This document shows positions 51,077-58,779 of a DNA stretch of 64,000 nt, piece by piece. The first letter of the stretch is position 1, and each line of letters begins with the position of its first letter. A program made the translations under genes and the position numbers. Source of the DNA: JAZPYZ01 sp045544455 (GTDB taxonomy: Bacteria > Bacillota > Clostridia > Oscillospirales > Acutalibacteraceae); NCBI GenBank assembly GCA_045544455.1, contig JAZPYZ010000019.1, positions 248,001-312,000 on the forward strand, written 5' to 3'. The notes below the pieces were generated by a model. That model did not search any database. It saw only the letters and a list, made by a program, of their open reading frames with translations, and was not told the DNA's origin.

Positions 51077-51624
51077 TATATTGTTTTTACTTTTTCTTCA
51101 TCAGTATCACAATAGACGCAAATTTCGTCAGCAAGTTTAAGGGTGTTCGCATCCCACAAGGTTGCTTGACCGTTTGTAAGAGAAACATCAACCTGTCTGT
51201 AGATGAAAATATATGCCGAGAAGAGCAATGCCACAATTGCCGTGGATACCACCAACACATAAATTTTCGTCAATAACTTATCTTTACGAGTAGCGTTGGC
51301 TAAAGCAACAAAATACATAAAGACAATACCGAGTGATATGATTGCTAAAATGGGAAATACTCTTCGACAATAAATCGCATAAGCAATATTCATACAAGCA
51401 ATGAGTATCAGCGAAGTATAAACCGTCGATCTCATTGCTTTTGAATTTATCTTAACTGTTAAAAACAAAGTTGGTAGAACCGATAGTAAATAGAATACCT
51501 GTAGAGTGGGAGAGAGAACAAGAAAGTCTCTCAAGTAAAATCCCAACATTAAATTATATGTAAGTGCAATGTTAAAGAAAATAAATCTTGATGTATTAGT
51601 TTTAGATGCTTTTTTAGTCTTCAT
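51052..51624 (-). pseudogene. N-terminal fragment of a membrane-anchored transglutaminase-like protein
   Basis: A 190-residue frame starting at ATG 51624 behind AAAGGAG. Five hydrophobic segments (FIFFNIALTYNLMLGFYL to AIVALLFSAYIFIYRQ) are followed by a soluble stretch ending ADEICVYCDTDEEKVKTIYCWISAMI. That last part reads as the start of a transglutaminase-core domain (td-EKvkaiY-WI), but the Cys-His-Asp catalytic part is absent because the frame stops at once. The likely reading is a truncated gene; a short membrane protein that still works cannot be excluded. Confidence 0.6.
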
Positions 51625-51665
51625 TTCAATTCTCCTTTCATGTACGGAATTCATTGAAGAGAAGA

Positions 51666-51700
51666 AGTGGCAGTACAGAGCAAAACACTCTGTACTGCCA
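51666..51700. other. Perfect 14-base-pair hairpin upstream of the truncated gene
   Basis: GTGGCAGTACAGAG pairs with CTCTGTACTGCCAC over a seven-base loop. There is no T run on either side, so it is not a standard terminator; it may be an RNA structure in the leader of the minus-strand gene or a recombination site. Confidence 0.6.
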
Positions 51701-51737
51701 CAAACAAAGACTTATGTATGATCATTTAAGAAAACAA

Positions 51738-51779
51738 CAAACCCGAACGTTTCACCGATTGGTAAAAGGTTCGGGTTTG
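51738..51779 (-). terminator. Terminator of tRNA-Leu
   Basis: CAAACCCGAAC pairs with GTTCGGGTTTG (51738-51748 with 51769-51779), followed by TTGTTTTC on the minus strand. Confidence 0.82.
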
Positions 51780-51786
51780 AATGCTT

Positions 51787-51873
51787 TGGTGCCGGTGGCC
51801 GGACTTGAACCGGCACGGTATCACTACCACAGGATTTTGAGTCCAGCGCGTCTGCCAATTTCACCACACCGGC
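51787..51873 (-). tRNA. tRNA-Leu(CAA)
   Basis: An 87-base class II tRNA on the minus strand with a long variable arm. The acceptor GCCGGTG pairs with CACCGGC, followed by A and CCA. The anticodon loop CTCAAAA gives anticodon CAA. One mismatch (T-T) appears in the anticodon stem. Confidence 0.95.
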
Positions 51874-51888
51874 ATGAACCGTTTATGA

Positions 51889-51917
51889 ATTATACACTAT
51901 TCCCTTCCAAAAATCAA
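51889..51917 (-). promoter_or_regulatory. Promoter of tRNA-Leu
   Basis: TTGATT (51917-51912), 17 bases, TATAAT (51894-51889) on the minus strand. Confidence 0.85.
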
Positions 51918-51978
51918 GGGGTTTTTGAAAATATTTTTGATGTTTTTAAAAACATCCATGATTTTGCGTTGGGACACA

Positions 51979-52007
51979 TTGCAAGCGGAAACGTTGTGTG
52001 CTATAAT
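51979..52007 (+). promoter_or_regulatory. Promoter of the flavin reductase gene
   Basis: TTGCAA (51979-51984) and TATAAT (52002-52007), spacer 17. Confidence 0.8.
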
Positions 52008-52044
52008 AATCGATATATGATTATAGTTAGAAAGGAGAGATGGC

Positions 52045-52590
52045 ATGAACACGTTGTTGCTTTTTGGTTCGCCACGAAAAGGCGGCATCACCGAACAGAT
52101 GGTGGAACGATTACTTAACGGCGTGTCACACACCCGTATCGACGCGTACAAACAATCGGCAAAGCCGTGCACCGATTGCCGCGGTTGCTACCGTGACGGC
52201 ATCTGTGTGCAACGCGATTTGGATGACTTTTACGCCGCCCTTGAACAAGCCGAACGACTTATTATCGCGACACCGGTATACCATCTCTCGTTTCCGGCAC
52301 CGCTAAAAGCTTTGTTAGACCGTACGCAACCGTATTGGGCCACACGGTTTATTCGAGGAGTGCACCCCCCTATCGCCGTGCCCAAACAGGTGATCTTGTT
52401 ATCCCATGCGGATAAGGACGTTCACGCCGGTGACCTGCTCAAACAACAACTGTCTCCGGCGCTGACGGTACTTAACGCCAAATGCGTCGCACAAATTCAT
52501 TGTGCGACATCCGGCGATACCTTACCGGACAGTACGGCCTCGGAAATCGACGAATGGGCCGACCGGTTGCGAAAGGAGTCTGTTGGATGA
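52045..52590 (+). CDS. NAD(P)H-dependent FMN reductase, flavodoxin-like
   Basis: A 181-residue flavodoxin-fold protein. LLLFGSPRKGGITEQMV is the FMN phosphate loop, and CTDCRGCYRDGICVQRDLDDFY is the cysteine motif seen in the iron-sulfur flavoprotein-like/NADPH-dependent FMN reductase group; TPVYHLSFPAPLKALLDR is the isoalloxazine-binding segment. Substrate unknown. Its stop overlaps the next start (ATGA), so it is coupled to the membrane protein that follows. Confidence 0.88.
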   Translation: MNTLLLFGSPRKGGITEQMVERLLNGVSHTRIDAYKQSAKPCTDCRGCYRDGICVQRDLDDFYAALEQAERLIIATPVYHLSFPAPLKALLDRTQPYWATRFIRGVHPPIAVPKQVILLSHADKDVHAGDLLKQQLSPALTVLNAKCVAQIHCATSGDTLPDSTASEIDEWADRLRKESVG

Positions 52591-53453
52591 AAAAATTAAC
52601 CTTAAAAGAGCGACGCGCCAATCGTCGCGAATCCCTAAAAGAGCAGATCAAAAACCATAAACGCCTGTTTATCGTATACATGGTGTTGCGGTTGGTTGTG
52701 ATCGCCGTCATGATCGCGCAATTTTTTAACGGCAACTACGAAAACGTGTTTTTGTGCGTTCTAACACTCATTTTATTCGTGCTCCCCTCGTTTGTGGAAC
52801 GCAATTTTCACATCGACGTGCCGGACACGTTGGAAGTCATCATTTTGCTATTTATCTTTTCGGCCGAAATTTTGGGTGAAATTCAATCGTATTATATTGC
52901 GTATCCGTTTTGGGACACGATGTTGCATACCACCAACGGATTTTTAGCGGCAGCCATCGGCCTTTCTATGGTGGATATTCTTAATCGAAATGAGCGCTTT
53001 TCGTTCCAGTTGTCCCCCGCTTTTATGGCCATGGTCGCGTTTTGCTTTTCGATGACCATTGGCGTGTTGTGGGAGTTTTTTGAGTTCTTTATGGATTATT
53101 TCTTCCTGACCGATATGCAAAAAGATACCGTTATCCAGGCTCTGCACACCGTATCGTTAGATCCGTCTCATACCAACCGGGTAATTTCGGTGGAAGAGAT
53201 CCGCACGGTATTTATCAACGGGCGCGAACTAGGGCTCGGTGGATATTTGGATATCGGGTTATACGATACCATGAAAGATATGTTCGTCAATTTTATCGGC
53301 GCGTTGGTATTTTCGGTGATCGGTTTTTTCTATGTGAAAGAACGAGATACCAAAGTCGGCAAGATTGCCAAAAAATTCATTTTACAGATAAATCACGATC
53401 CGGACGATTCTGGCGAATCGGTTTCCGACCAATCCGATCAAACGGACGGTTGA
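52587..53453 (+). CDS. DUF2238/YjdF-like membrane protein
   Basis: A 288-residue protein with about seven membrane segments. YPFWDTMLHTTNGFLAAAIGLSMVD and MTIGVLWEFFEFFMDYF are the conserved histidine and WExxE-type elements of the DUF2238/YjdF-like family, whose function is unknown. The central segment between about 190 and 235 is extracytoplasmic or cytoplasmic and polar. The tail is acidic. The ATG at 52587 overlaps the reductase stop. Confidence 0.75.
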   Translation: MKKLTLKERRANRRESLKEQIKNHKRLFIVYMVLRLVVIAVMIAQFFNGNYENVFLCVLTLILFVLPSFVERNFHIDVPDTLEVIILLFIFSAEILGEIQSYYIAYPFWDTMLHTTNGFLAAAIGLSMVDILNRNERFSFQLSPAFMAMVAFCFSMTIGVLWEFFEFFMDYFFLTDMQKDTVIQALHTVSLDPSHTNRVISVEEIRTVFINGRELGLGGYLDIGLYDTMKDMFVNFIGALVFSVIGFFYVKERDTKVGKIAKKFILQINHDPDDSGESVSDQSDQTDG

Positions 53454-53478
53454 CAAACACGGTCTCTTTCGCTATAAT
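53450..53478 (+). promoter_or_regulatory. Promoter of the FAD oxidoreductase gene
   Basis: TTGACA (53450-53455) and TATAAT (53473-53478), spacer 17; it begins inside the stop codon of the previous gene. Confidence 0.88.
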
Positions 53479-53522
53479 ATTCGTTTGGCGAGGCTTAGAA
53501 TTTTGTATGGAGTGAGTAAACT

Positions 53523-54905
53523 ATGGCACACCAAAAACAATACGATACCGTTATCATTGGAGGCGGCATCGGCGGCTTGATGGCGGCGTATCGTTTGCAT
53601 CAAAACGCACCGGAGATGCGTATCGCCGTGACCGAACGCGGTAACACACTCGAAAAACGTCATTGCCCGGCGAATAAAAACAAAACCTGTATTCACTGCA
53701 AAACCTGTAGTATCACCAGTGGTTATGCAGGGGCCGGCGCCTTTTCGGACGGTAAATTCAATCTCGGCACCGCTTACGGCGGCACGTTGGGCGAAGAACT
53801 CGGCGACGACGTTGCCAACGCCTATATCGACGAGGTCGATAAAATTCTAACCAAATACTGCACCTCCGGTCAACCGAAGGTGTATCGATCGAACGAATCG
53901 CTGAAACTGAAATGTCTGCAAAACAACCTGCGTTTGTTGGATATGAACGTGAAACATCTCGGCACCGACAACAACTACCTTACGATGCAAAATCTTATCC
54001 AGGCCATTGCCGAATCGGGCGTGGATCTGTTCGCGTTTTACGATTGCACCGCCATCGAGCGTGAAGAAGACGGGTATCGTTTGGTGTATGCCAACGGCGA
54101 AGAATTGTACGCCCGATATATCATCATTGCAACCGGTCGCAGCGGCGCCAATTTCGTGTCGCACGTGTGCCATGCCTTTGATGTGCCGATGCGCTCGAAC
54201 CATATCGATATCGGTGTGCGTGTCGAGATGAAAGATATCATTTGGAAAGAGTTTTCGGATCAAATTTACGAACCGAAAATCCTGTATAAAACCAAAACCT
54301 TTGAAGACCGGTGCCGGATGTTCTGCTTTAACAAAGGCGGTTTGGTATCGGCCGAAAACAACCACGGCATTATCACAGCTAATGGGCACTCGTTTGCAGA
54401 AGAAAGCAAAAAAACCGACAACTGCAACTTTGCCATTTTGTCGAGTATTCGGTTTACCGAACCCTTTGATCAACCGACCGAATATGCCGAAAACATCTCG
54501 CGATTGGCCAATATGATTGGCAACGGCAACGTGTTGGTGCAACGGTTTGGCGACTTGATCCGCGGACGCCGTACCAACGCACACCGCTTGGCACAAAACA
54601 CCGTTATCCCGACGTTGCGCGCGACGGCCGGCGATATTTCGCTGGTATTACCGCACCGTATTTTAACCAACATCATCGAAACGATCTATGCGTTGGACCG
54701 CGTGGCACCGGGTACCGCCAACGACGATACCTTGTTGTACGGATGCGAAAGCAAATATTATTCGATTCGGCCGGTGTTTAAAAACGAGACGTTTGAACTG
54801 ACCGACGGCATCTATATCATCGGGGATGGCAGCGGTATCTGCCGTGGCCTGTCTCAATCGGGCGCCATGGGCATTTACGTCGCCGACTGTATTACCAAAT
54901 CATGA
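53523..54905 (+). CDS. NAD(P)/FAD-dependent oxidoreductase
   Basis: A 460-residue flavoprotein. VIIGGGIGGLMAAYRL is the N-terminal dinucleotide-binding motif, and IIATGRSGANFV the second FAD contact. The segment CPANKNKTCIHCKTCSITSGYAGAGAFSDGKFNLG carries four cysteines in a short space and is shared by a clostridial group of putative FAD dehydrogenases without a known substrate. The C-terminal GDGSGICRGLSQSGAMGIYVADCI closes the FAD site. Single-gene unit. Confidence 0.88.
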   Translation: MAHQKQYDTVIIGGGIGGLMAAYRLHQNAPEMRIAVTERGNTLEKRHCPANKNKTCIHCKTCSITSGYAGAGAFSDGKFNLGTAYGGTLGEELGDDVANAYIDEVDKILTKYCTSGQPKVYRSNESLKLKCLQNNLRLLDMNVKHLGTDNNYLTMQNLIQAIAESGVDLFAFYDCTAIEREEDGYRLVYANGEELYARYIIIATGRSGANFVSHVCHAFDVPMRSNHIDIGVRVEMKDIIWKEFSDQIYEPKILYKTKTFEDRCRMFCFNKGGLVSAENNHGIITANGHSFAEESKKTDNCNFAILSSIRFTEPFDQPTEYAENISRLANMIGNGNVLVQRFGDLIRGRRTNAHRLAQNTVIPTLRATAGDISLVLPHRILTNIIETIYALDRVAPGTANDDTLLYGCESKYYSIRPVFKNETFELTDGIYIIGDGSGICRGLSQSGAMGIYVADCITKS

Positions 54906-54909
54906 TTTC

Positions 54910-54945
54910 AAAACCGACAAGCCAAATTGGGTTTGTCGGTTTTTT
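54910..54945 (+). terminator. Terminator after the FAD oxidoreductase
   Basis: AAACCGACAAGCC pairs with GGGTTTGTCGGTTT, followed by a T run. Confidence 0.88.
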
Positions 54946-55019
54946 GCACAACCAAATCCCCTCTGACTCACTCCCTTTTTGTTCGTAAGTTAGAACCAAA
55001 AAAAGAATGTCGGATTTTG

Positions 55020-55048
55020 TTGACATCCGCGCGCGTGTGTATTAAAAT
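55020..55048 (+). promoter_or_regulatory. Promoter of the xpt/nucleoside transport unit
   Basis: TTGACA (55020-55025) and TAAAAT (55043-55048), spacer 17, upstream of the purine riboswitch. Confidence 0.85.
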
Positions 55049-55080
55049 AGAGACATATAAACTGGATAGTTTTTTCGTTT

Positions 55081-55154
55081 ACCAATATATGTTCGGATGT
55101 TCTAAAGACGGCCCGAACGTTTCTACCGTGACGCCGCAAGTCATGACTATTGGT
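55081..55154 (+). promoter_or_regulatory. Purine (guanine-type) riboswitch aptamer with enlarged L2 loop
   Basis: P1 is ACCAATA (55081-55087) with TATTGGT (55148-55154). P2 is GTTCGG/CCGAAC, followed by J2/3 GTTTCTACC, which is the conserved core. P3 is CGTGAC/GTCATG with the seven-base loop GCCGCAA. The J3/1 base before TATTGGT is C (55147), the position that pairs with guanine-type ligands. L2 is 16 bases instead of the usual seven, yet keeps a GG that can pair with the CC of L3. Position upstream of xpt, as in Bacillus, supports the call. Confidence 0.85.
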
Positions 55155-55177
55155 GGTATGGCAGAAGTATTGGTAAG

Positions 55178-55202
55178 CAGATGGACAAGCCATCTGTTTT
55201 TT
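55178..55202 (+). terminator. Riboswitch expression-platform terminator
   Basis: CAGATGG (55178-55184) pairs with CCATCTG (55190-55196) and is followed by TTTTTT, between the aptamer and the xpt ribosome site. Ligand binding is expected to favour this hairpin and switch the unit off. The antiterminator pairing was not resolved by eye. Confidence 0.85.
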
Positions 55203-55244
55203 GTTATCTGCGAAAAACGTCCGATGCAAGGAGGTACTGCCGGT

Positions 55245-55817
55245 TTGAAAGCGTTAGAAGATAAGATTTTGCGGGAAGGCACTGTGTTGCCGGGCCACAT
55301 TTTGAAAGTCGGCTCATTTTTAAATCAGCAGTTAGATTCCGATTTCTTGATGGAAATGGGACAAGAGATCGCGCGGTTGTTCGCCGAAGATAACGTCACC
55401 AAAATCCTCACCATCGAATCGTCCGGCATCGCGATCGCGGTAGCGGCCGGCATGGCGATGCACGTTCCGGCGGTGTTTGCCAAGAAAAATAAATCCAGCA
55501 ACGTATCCGGCGAAGTATTTAAAACCGTAGTACATTCGTATACCCACAACACCGATTACGACGTCGTGGTATCGAAAGAATACTTGGGCCCGAACGATCG
55601 CGTGTTGTTGGTGGACGATTTCCTGGCTAACGGCAAAGCGCTCGAAGGGTTACGGGATATCGTGATGCAATCCGGTGCCACCCTCGTAGGGGCGGCGATC
55701 GCGATCGAAAAAGGATTCCAACACGGCGGCGATACACTGCGTGAAAACGGCGTGCGGGTAGAATCGTTGGCGATCGTAGATCAAATGGACGACAACGCCG
55801 TATATTTTCGCCGATAA
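55245..55817 (+). CDS. xpt: Xanthine phosphoribosyltransferase
   Basis: A 190-residue PRTase. KALEDKILREGTVLPGHILKVGSFLNQQLD aligns with the start of Bacillus Xpt, LTIESSGIA is near residue 50, and VLLVDDFLANGKALEGL is the PRPP-binding loop. It converts xanthine to XMP in salvage. The start is TTG at 55245, nine bases after AAGGAGG; longer in-frame readings would run back through the riboswitch and are rejected. First gene of the purine uptake and salvage unit. Confidence 0.95.
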   Translation: MKALEDKILREGTVLPGHILKVGSFLNQQLDSDFLMEMGQEIARLFAEDNVTKILTIESSGIAIAVAAGMAMHVPAVFAKKNKSSNVSGEVFKTVVHSYTHNTDYDVVVSKEYLGPNDRVLLVDDFLANGKALEGLRDIVMQSGATLVGAAIAIEKGFQHGGDTLRENGVRVESLAIVDQMDDNAVYFRR

Positions 55818-55887
55818 ATCGACGAACCCGTTTTAAAGTGGTATGTAATTTTATTTACATAAAAATTTTTTCAGGAGGTCAAGTATC

Positions 55888-57102
55888 ATGAAAAAACTCA
55901 TTGCTCTGCTTCTCGCGGTTGTTATGCTGCTCACGCTGACGGCTTGCGGAGGCAAAACCACCACCGAAGATAAAAAAGATGATCAAGCGGCTGAAAAGCT
56001 GAAGGTCGGTTTTATCTTCCTGCACGATGAAAACTCCACCTACGACAAGAACTTTATCGACGCGGCTGTCGAAGCTTGTAAGAACATGGATGTTGAAATG
56101 GTGCAAAAAACCCAAATCCCGGAATCCAATGCGGCTTATGACGCAGCGGTCGAACTGATCGAAGTCGAAGAATGCGACATCATCTTCGCGGATAGCTTCG
56201 GTCACGAATCGTTCTTGATGCAAGCGGCAGAAGAATATCCGGAAGTGGAATTCTGCCATGCGACCGGTACCCAAGCTCACACCAGTGATCTCGACAACTT
56301 CCACAACGCGTTCGCTTCGATCTATGAAGGCCGTTACATGGCGGGTGTCGTTGCCGGTTTGAAACTCAACGAAATGATCGAAAACAAAGAAATCACCGAA
56401 AAAGAAGCCAAAATGGGCTATGTCGGTGCGTTCACCTTCGCGGAAGTTATCTCGGGTTACACCTCGTTCTACCTGGGCGCGAAATCGGTTTGCCCGTCGG
56501 TTACCATGGATGTCAAATTTACCGGTAGCTGGTACGACGAACAAAAAGAAAAACAAGCTGCTCAAGCTTTGATCGACGGCGGTTGCGTGTTGATCAGCCA
56601 ACACGCTGACTCGATGGGTTCCCCGACGGCTTGCGAAAACGCGAAAGTGCCGAATGTTTCCTACAACGGTTCGACCGCGGCTGCTTGCCCGGAAACCTTC
56701 CTGATCTCGTCCCGCATCAACTGGGTGCCGTACTTCGAGTACATGATCACCCAAGTGCAAAACGGCGATGCGATCGACGCTGACTGGACCGGCACCTTGG
56801 AAACCGGCTCGGTTGTTGTGACCGAACTCGGCAAAAACGTTGCAGAAGGCACCGCCGACAAACTGGCGGCTGTTGAAAAAGGCCTGAAAGACGGTTCGAT
56901 CAACGTATTTGATACTGCCAACTTCACCGTGGGCGGCGAAACGCTGACCTCCTATAAAGCGGATGTCGACTTCGACGCGGCGTATGAAAAAGACACCGAA
57001 GTTATCGAAGACGGTATCTTCTATGAATCCAAACATCGTTCCGGCCCGTATTTCGATCTCGAAATCGACGGCATCACCTTGTTGGATCGTAACTACGGCT
57101 AA
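55888..57102 (+). CDS. BMP-family nucleoside-binding lipoprotein
   Basis: A 404-residue lipoprotein with signal peptide MKKLIALLLAVVMLLTLTAC and the lipobox LTAC (Cys20). The mature part (VGFIFLHDENSTYDKNFIDA, DIIFADSFGHESFLMQAAEEYP, GVVAGLKLNEM) is the basic membrane protein/PnrA-like fold that binds purine nucleosides. It is the capture component of the ABC transporter encoded downstream. Its codons are strongly biased, suggesting high expression. Confidence 0.93.
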   Translation: MKKLIALLLAVVMLLTLTACGGKTTTEDKKDDQAAEKLKVGFIFLHDENSTYDKNFIDAAVEACKNMDVEMVQKTQIPESNAAYDAAVELIEVEECDIIFADSFGHESFLMQAAEEYPEVEFCHATGTQAHTSDLDNFHNAFASIYEGRYMAGVVAGLKLNEMIENKEITEKEAKMGYVGAFTFAEVISGYTSFYLGAKSVCPSVTMDVKFTGSWYDEQKEKQAAQALIDGGCVLISQHADSMGSPTACENAKVPNVSYNGSTAAACPETFLISSRINWVPYFEYMITQVQNGDAIDADWTGTLETGSVVVTELGKNVAEGTADKLAAVEKGLKDGSINVFDTANFTVGGETLTSYKADVDFDAAYEKDTEVIEDGIFYESKHRSGPYFDLEIDGITLLDRNYG

Positions 57103-57122
57103 TATGTTGCTGTAAATGGGAA

Positions 57123-57150
57123 AAGGCGGGGCACTGATCTGCCCCGCCTT
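57123..57150 (+). other. GC-rich stem-loop between the lipoprotein and ATPase genes
   Basis: AAGGCGGGGCA pairs perfectly with TGCCCCGCCTT. There is no proper T run, so it is more likely an mRNA-stabilising or partial-termination structure that lets the binding protein be made in excess over the membrane subunits. Confidence 0.65.
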
Positions 57151-57231
57151 ACCCTACTTTATAAGGTTGAAAATGGTATTGCGGCCATGGCGGCAATGCG
57201 GTTTTGAGCATTATGAAGAGGAGGAGCTTAG

Positions 57232-58779
57232 GTGGCAGTGAAAGCAGCAATTGAACTGAAAAACATCACCAAAACCTTTGGTAGCATCGTGGCGAACAAA
57301 GACGTTTGCTTAACGGCTAACCACGGGGAAATTCTGTCCGTTTTAGGCGAAAACGGCAGTGGTAAAACCACCCTGATGAACATGATCTCCGGTATTTATT
57401 TCCCGGACGAAGGTCAAATCTTCATCAATGGCGAGGAGGTAACGATTGCCTCCCCGAAAGATGCGTTCGATTACAAAATCGGTATGATCCACCAACATTT
57501 TAAATTGGTGGACGTGTTCAGCGCGGCTGAAAACATCGTATTAGGGTTGGACAGCAAAAGCAAATATAACTTAGACGCCGCCGAAGCACAAGTCGCAGAG
57601 ATTTGTGAACGGTACGGTTTCGAAGTGGATCCTAAAAAGAAAATCTACGAGATGTCGGTATCGGAAAAGCAAACCGTTGAGATCATCAAAGTGCTATATC
57701 GTGGCGCGGATATCTTGATTTTGGACGAACCGACCGCTGTTTTGACTCCTCAAGAAACGCAAAAACTGTTCTCGATTTTGCGCCGTATGCGTGATGACGG
57801 AAAAGCCATTATCATCATCACCCATAAATTGCACGAGGTGTTGTCGTTATCCGACCGTGTAGCGGTCCTTCGAAAAGGCGAATACATCGGTACGGTCAAC
57901 ACCGCCGAAACCAACGAATCCGAACTGACCGAAATGATGGTCGGTAAAAAGGTTTCGTTGAACATCGAACGCAGCGAACCGTTGGAACCGCAAGTTCGGT
58001 TAGAAGTGCGGGATTTGGAATGCATGAACCGCGAAGGCATGAAACTGCTGGACGACGTCTCGTTCAGTGTCAATGCCGGTGAAATCCTCGGTATTGCCGG
58101 CATCGCCGGTAGCGGCCAACGCGAATTGTTAGAAGCGATTGCCGGTTTGCAACACGTACAATCCGGTGATATTCTGTATCATAATCCCAAAACCGGCGAA
58201 GTGGACGACCTGCGCGATAAAACACCGTTACAGATCCGCGAACTCGGTGTGCGGTTATCCTTCGTCCCGGAAGATCGTCTGGGCATGGGCTTGGTCGGTA
58301 GCATGGACATCATAGACAACATGATGTTGCGGAGTTATCGAAAAGGTAAATCCTTCTTCCTGGAACGCAAAGCGCCGAAAAACCTGGCGAACGATATCAT
58401 CAAACAACTCGAAGTGGTAACGCCCAGCGCCAACACGCCGGTACGGCGGTTATCGGGCGGTAACGTACAAAAAGTGCTGGTAGGCCGCGAAATCGCCGCC
58501 TCCCCCACTGTGTTTATGGCCGCTTATCCGGTACGTGGGTTAGATATCAACTCGTCGTACATGATCTATAACCTGCTCAATGAGCAAAAACAAAAAGGGG
58601 TTGCCGTTATTTTTGTCGGCGAAGATTTGGACGTGTTGGTAGAACTGTGTGACCGCATTTTGGTTATCGGTTCCGGCCGCGTAACCGGTCTGGTCGACGG
58701 ACGCACCACCACCAAAGAAGAGATTGGTTTGTTGATGACCAAAACCGACACCGTAGCCGGAGGTGATATCGATGAATAA
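57232..58779 (+). CDS. Nucleoside ABC transporter, ATP-binding protein (YufO/NupO type)
   Basis: A 515-residue protein with two fused ATPase halves. The first has GENGSGKTTLMN, SVSEKQTVEIIKVL and ILDEPTAVLTPQE; the second has GIAGSGQRELLEA, LSGGNVQKVLVGRE and a Walker B of the form FMAAYPVRGLD in which the usual Asp-Glu is absent. Such a degenerate second half is typical of the BMP-linked nucleoside transporters. The start is GTG at 57232 behind GAGGAGG. Confidence 0.93.
   Translation: MAVKAAIELKNITKTFGSIVANKDVCLTANHGEILSVLGENGSGKTTLMNMISGIYFPDEGQIFINGEEVTIASPKDAFDYKIGMIHQHFKLVDVFSAAENIVLGLDSKSKYNLDAAEAQVAEICERYGFEVDPKKKIYEMSVSEKQTVEIIKVLYRGADILILDEPTAVLTPQETQKLFSILRRMRDDGKAIIIITHKLHEVLSLSDRVAVLRKGEYIGTVNTAETNESELTEMMVGKKVSLNIERSEPLEPQVRLEVRDLECMNREGMKLLDDVSFSVNAGEILGIAGIAGSGQRELLEAIAGLQHVQSGDILYHNPKTGEVDDLRDKTPLQIRELGVRLSFVPEDRLGMGLVGSMDIIDNMMLRSYRKGKSFFLERKAPKNLANDIIKQLEVVTPSANTPVRRLSGGNVQKVLVGREIAASPTVFMAAYPVRGLDINSSYMIYNLLNEQKQKGVAVIFVGEDLDVLVELCDRILVIGSGRVTGLVDGRTTTKEEIGLLMTKTDTVAGGDIDE

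Larger units (their letters stand above)
48352..51786. other. AT-rich patch between addA and tRNA-Leu (possible acquired region)
   Basis: Genes between the addA terminator and tRNA-Leu(CAA) use A/T-ending codons much more than genes on either side and include two broken genes. The right border is a tRNA 3' end, a common integration point. No integrase, transposase or second copy of the tRNA 3' end was found at the left border, so the transfer is inferred only from composition and content. Confidence 0.5.

Noticed and set aside
54927..55244. An N-terminal extension of xpt starting at 54927
   Set aside because: It would be translated through the promoter, the purine aptamer and its terminator; the family start at TTG 55245 has AAGGAGG.
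55879..57036. A 385-codon open frame opposite the BMP lipoprotein gene
   Set aside because: Antisense shadow of a highly codon-biased gene with signal peptide and clear family match.
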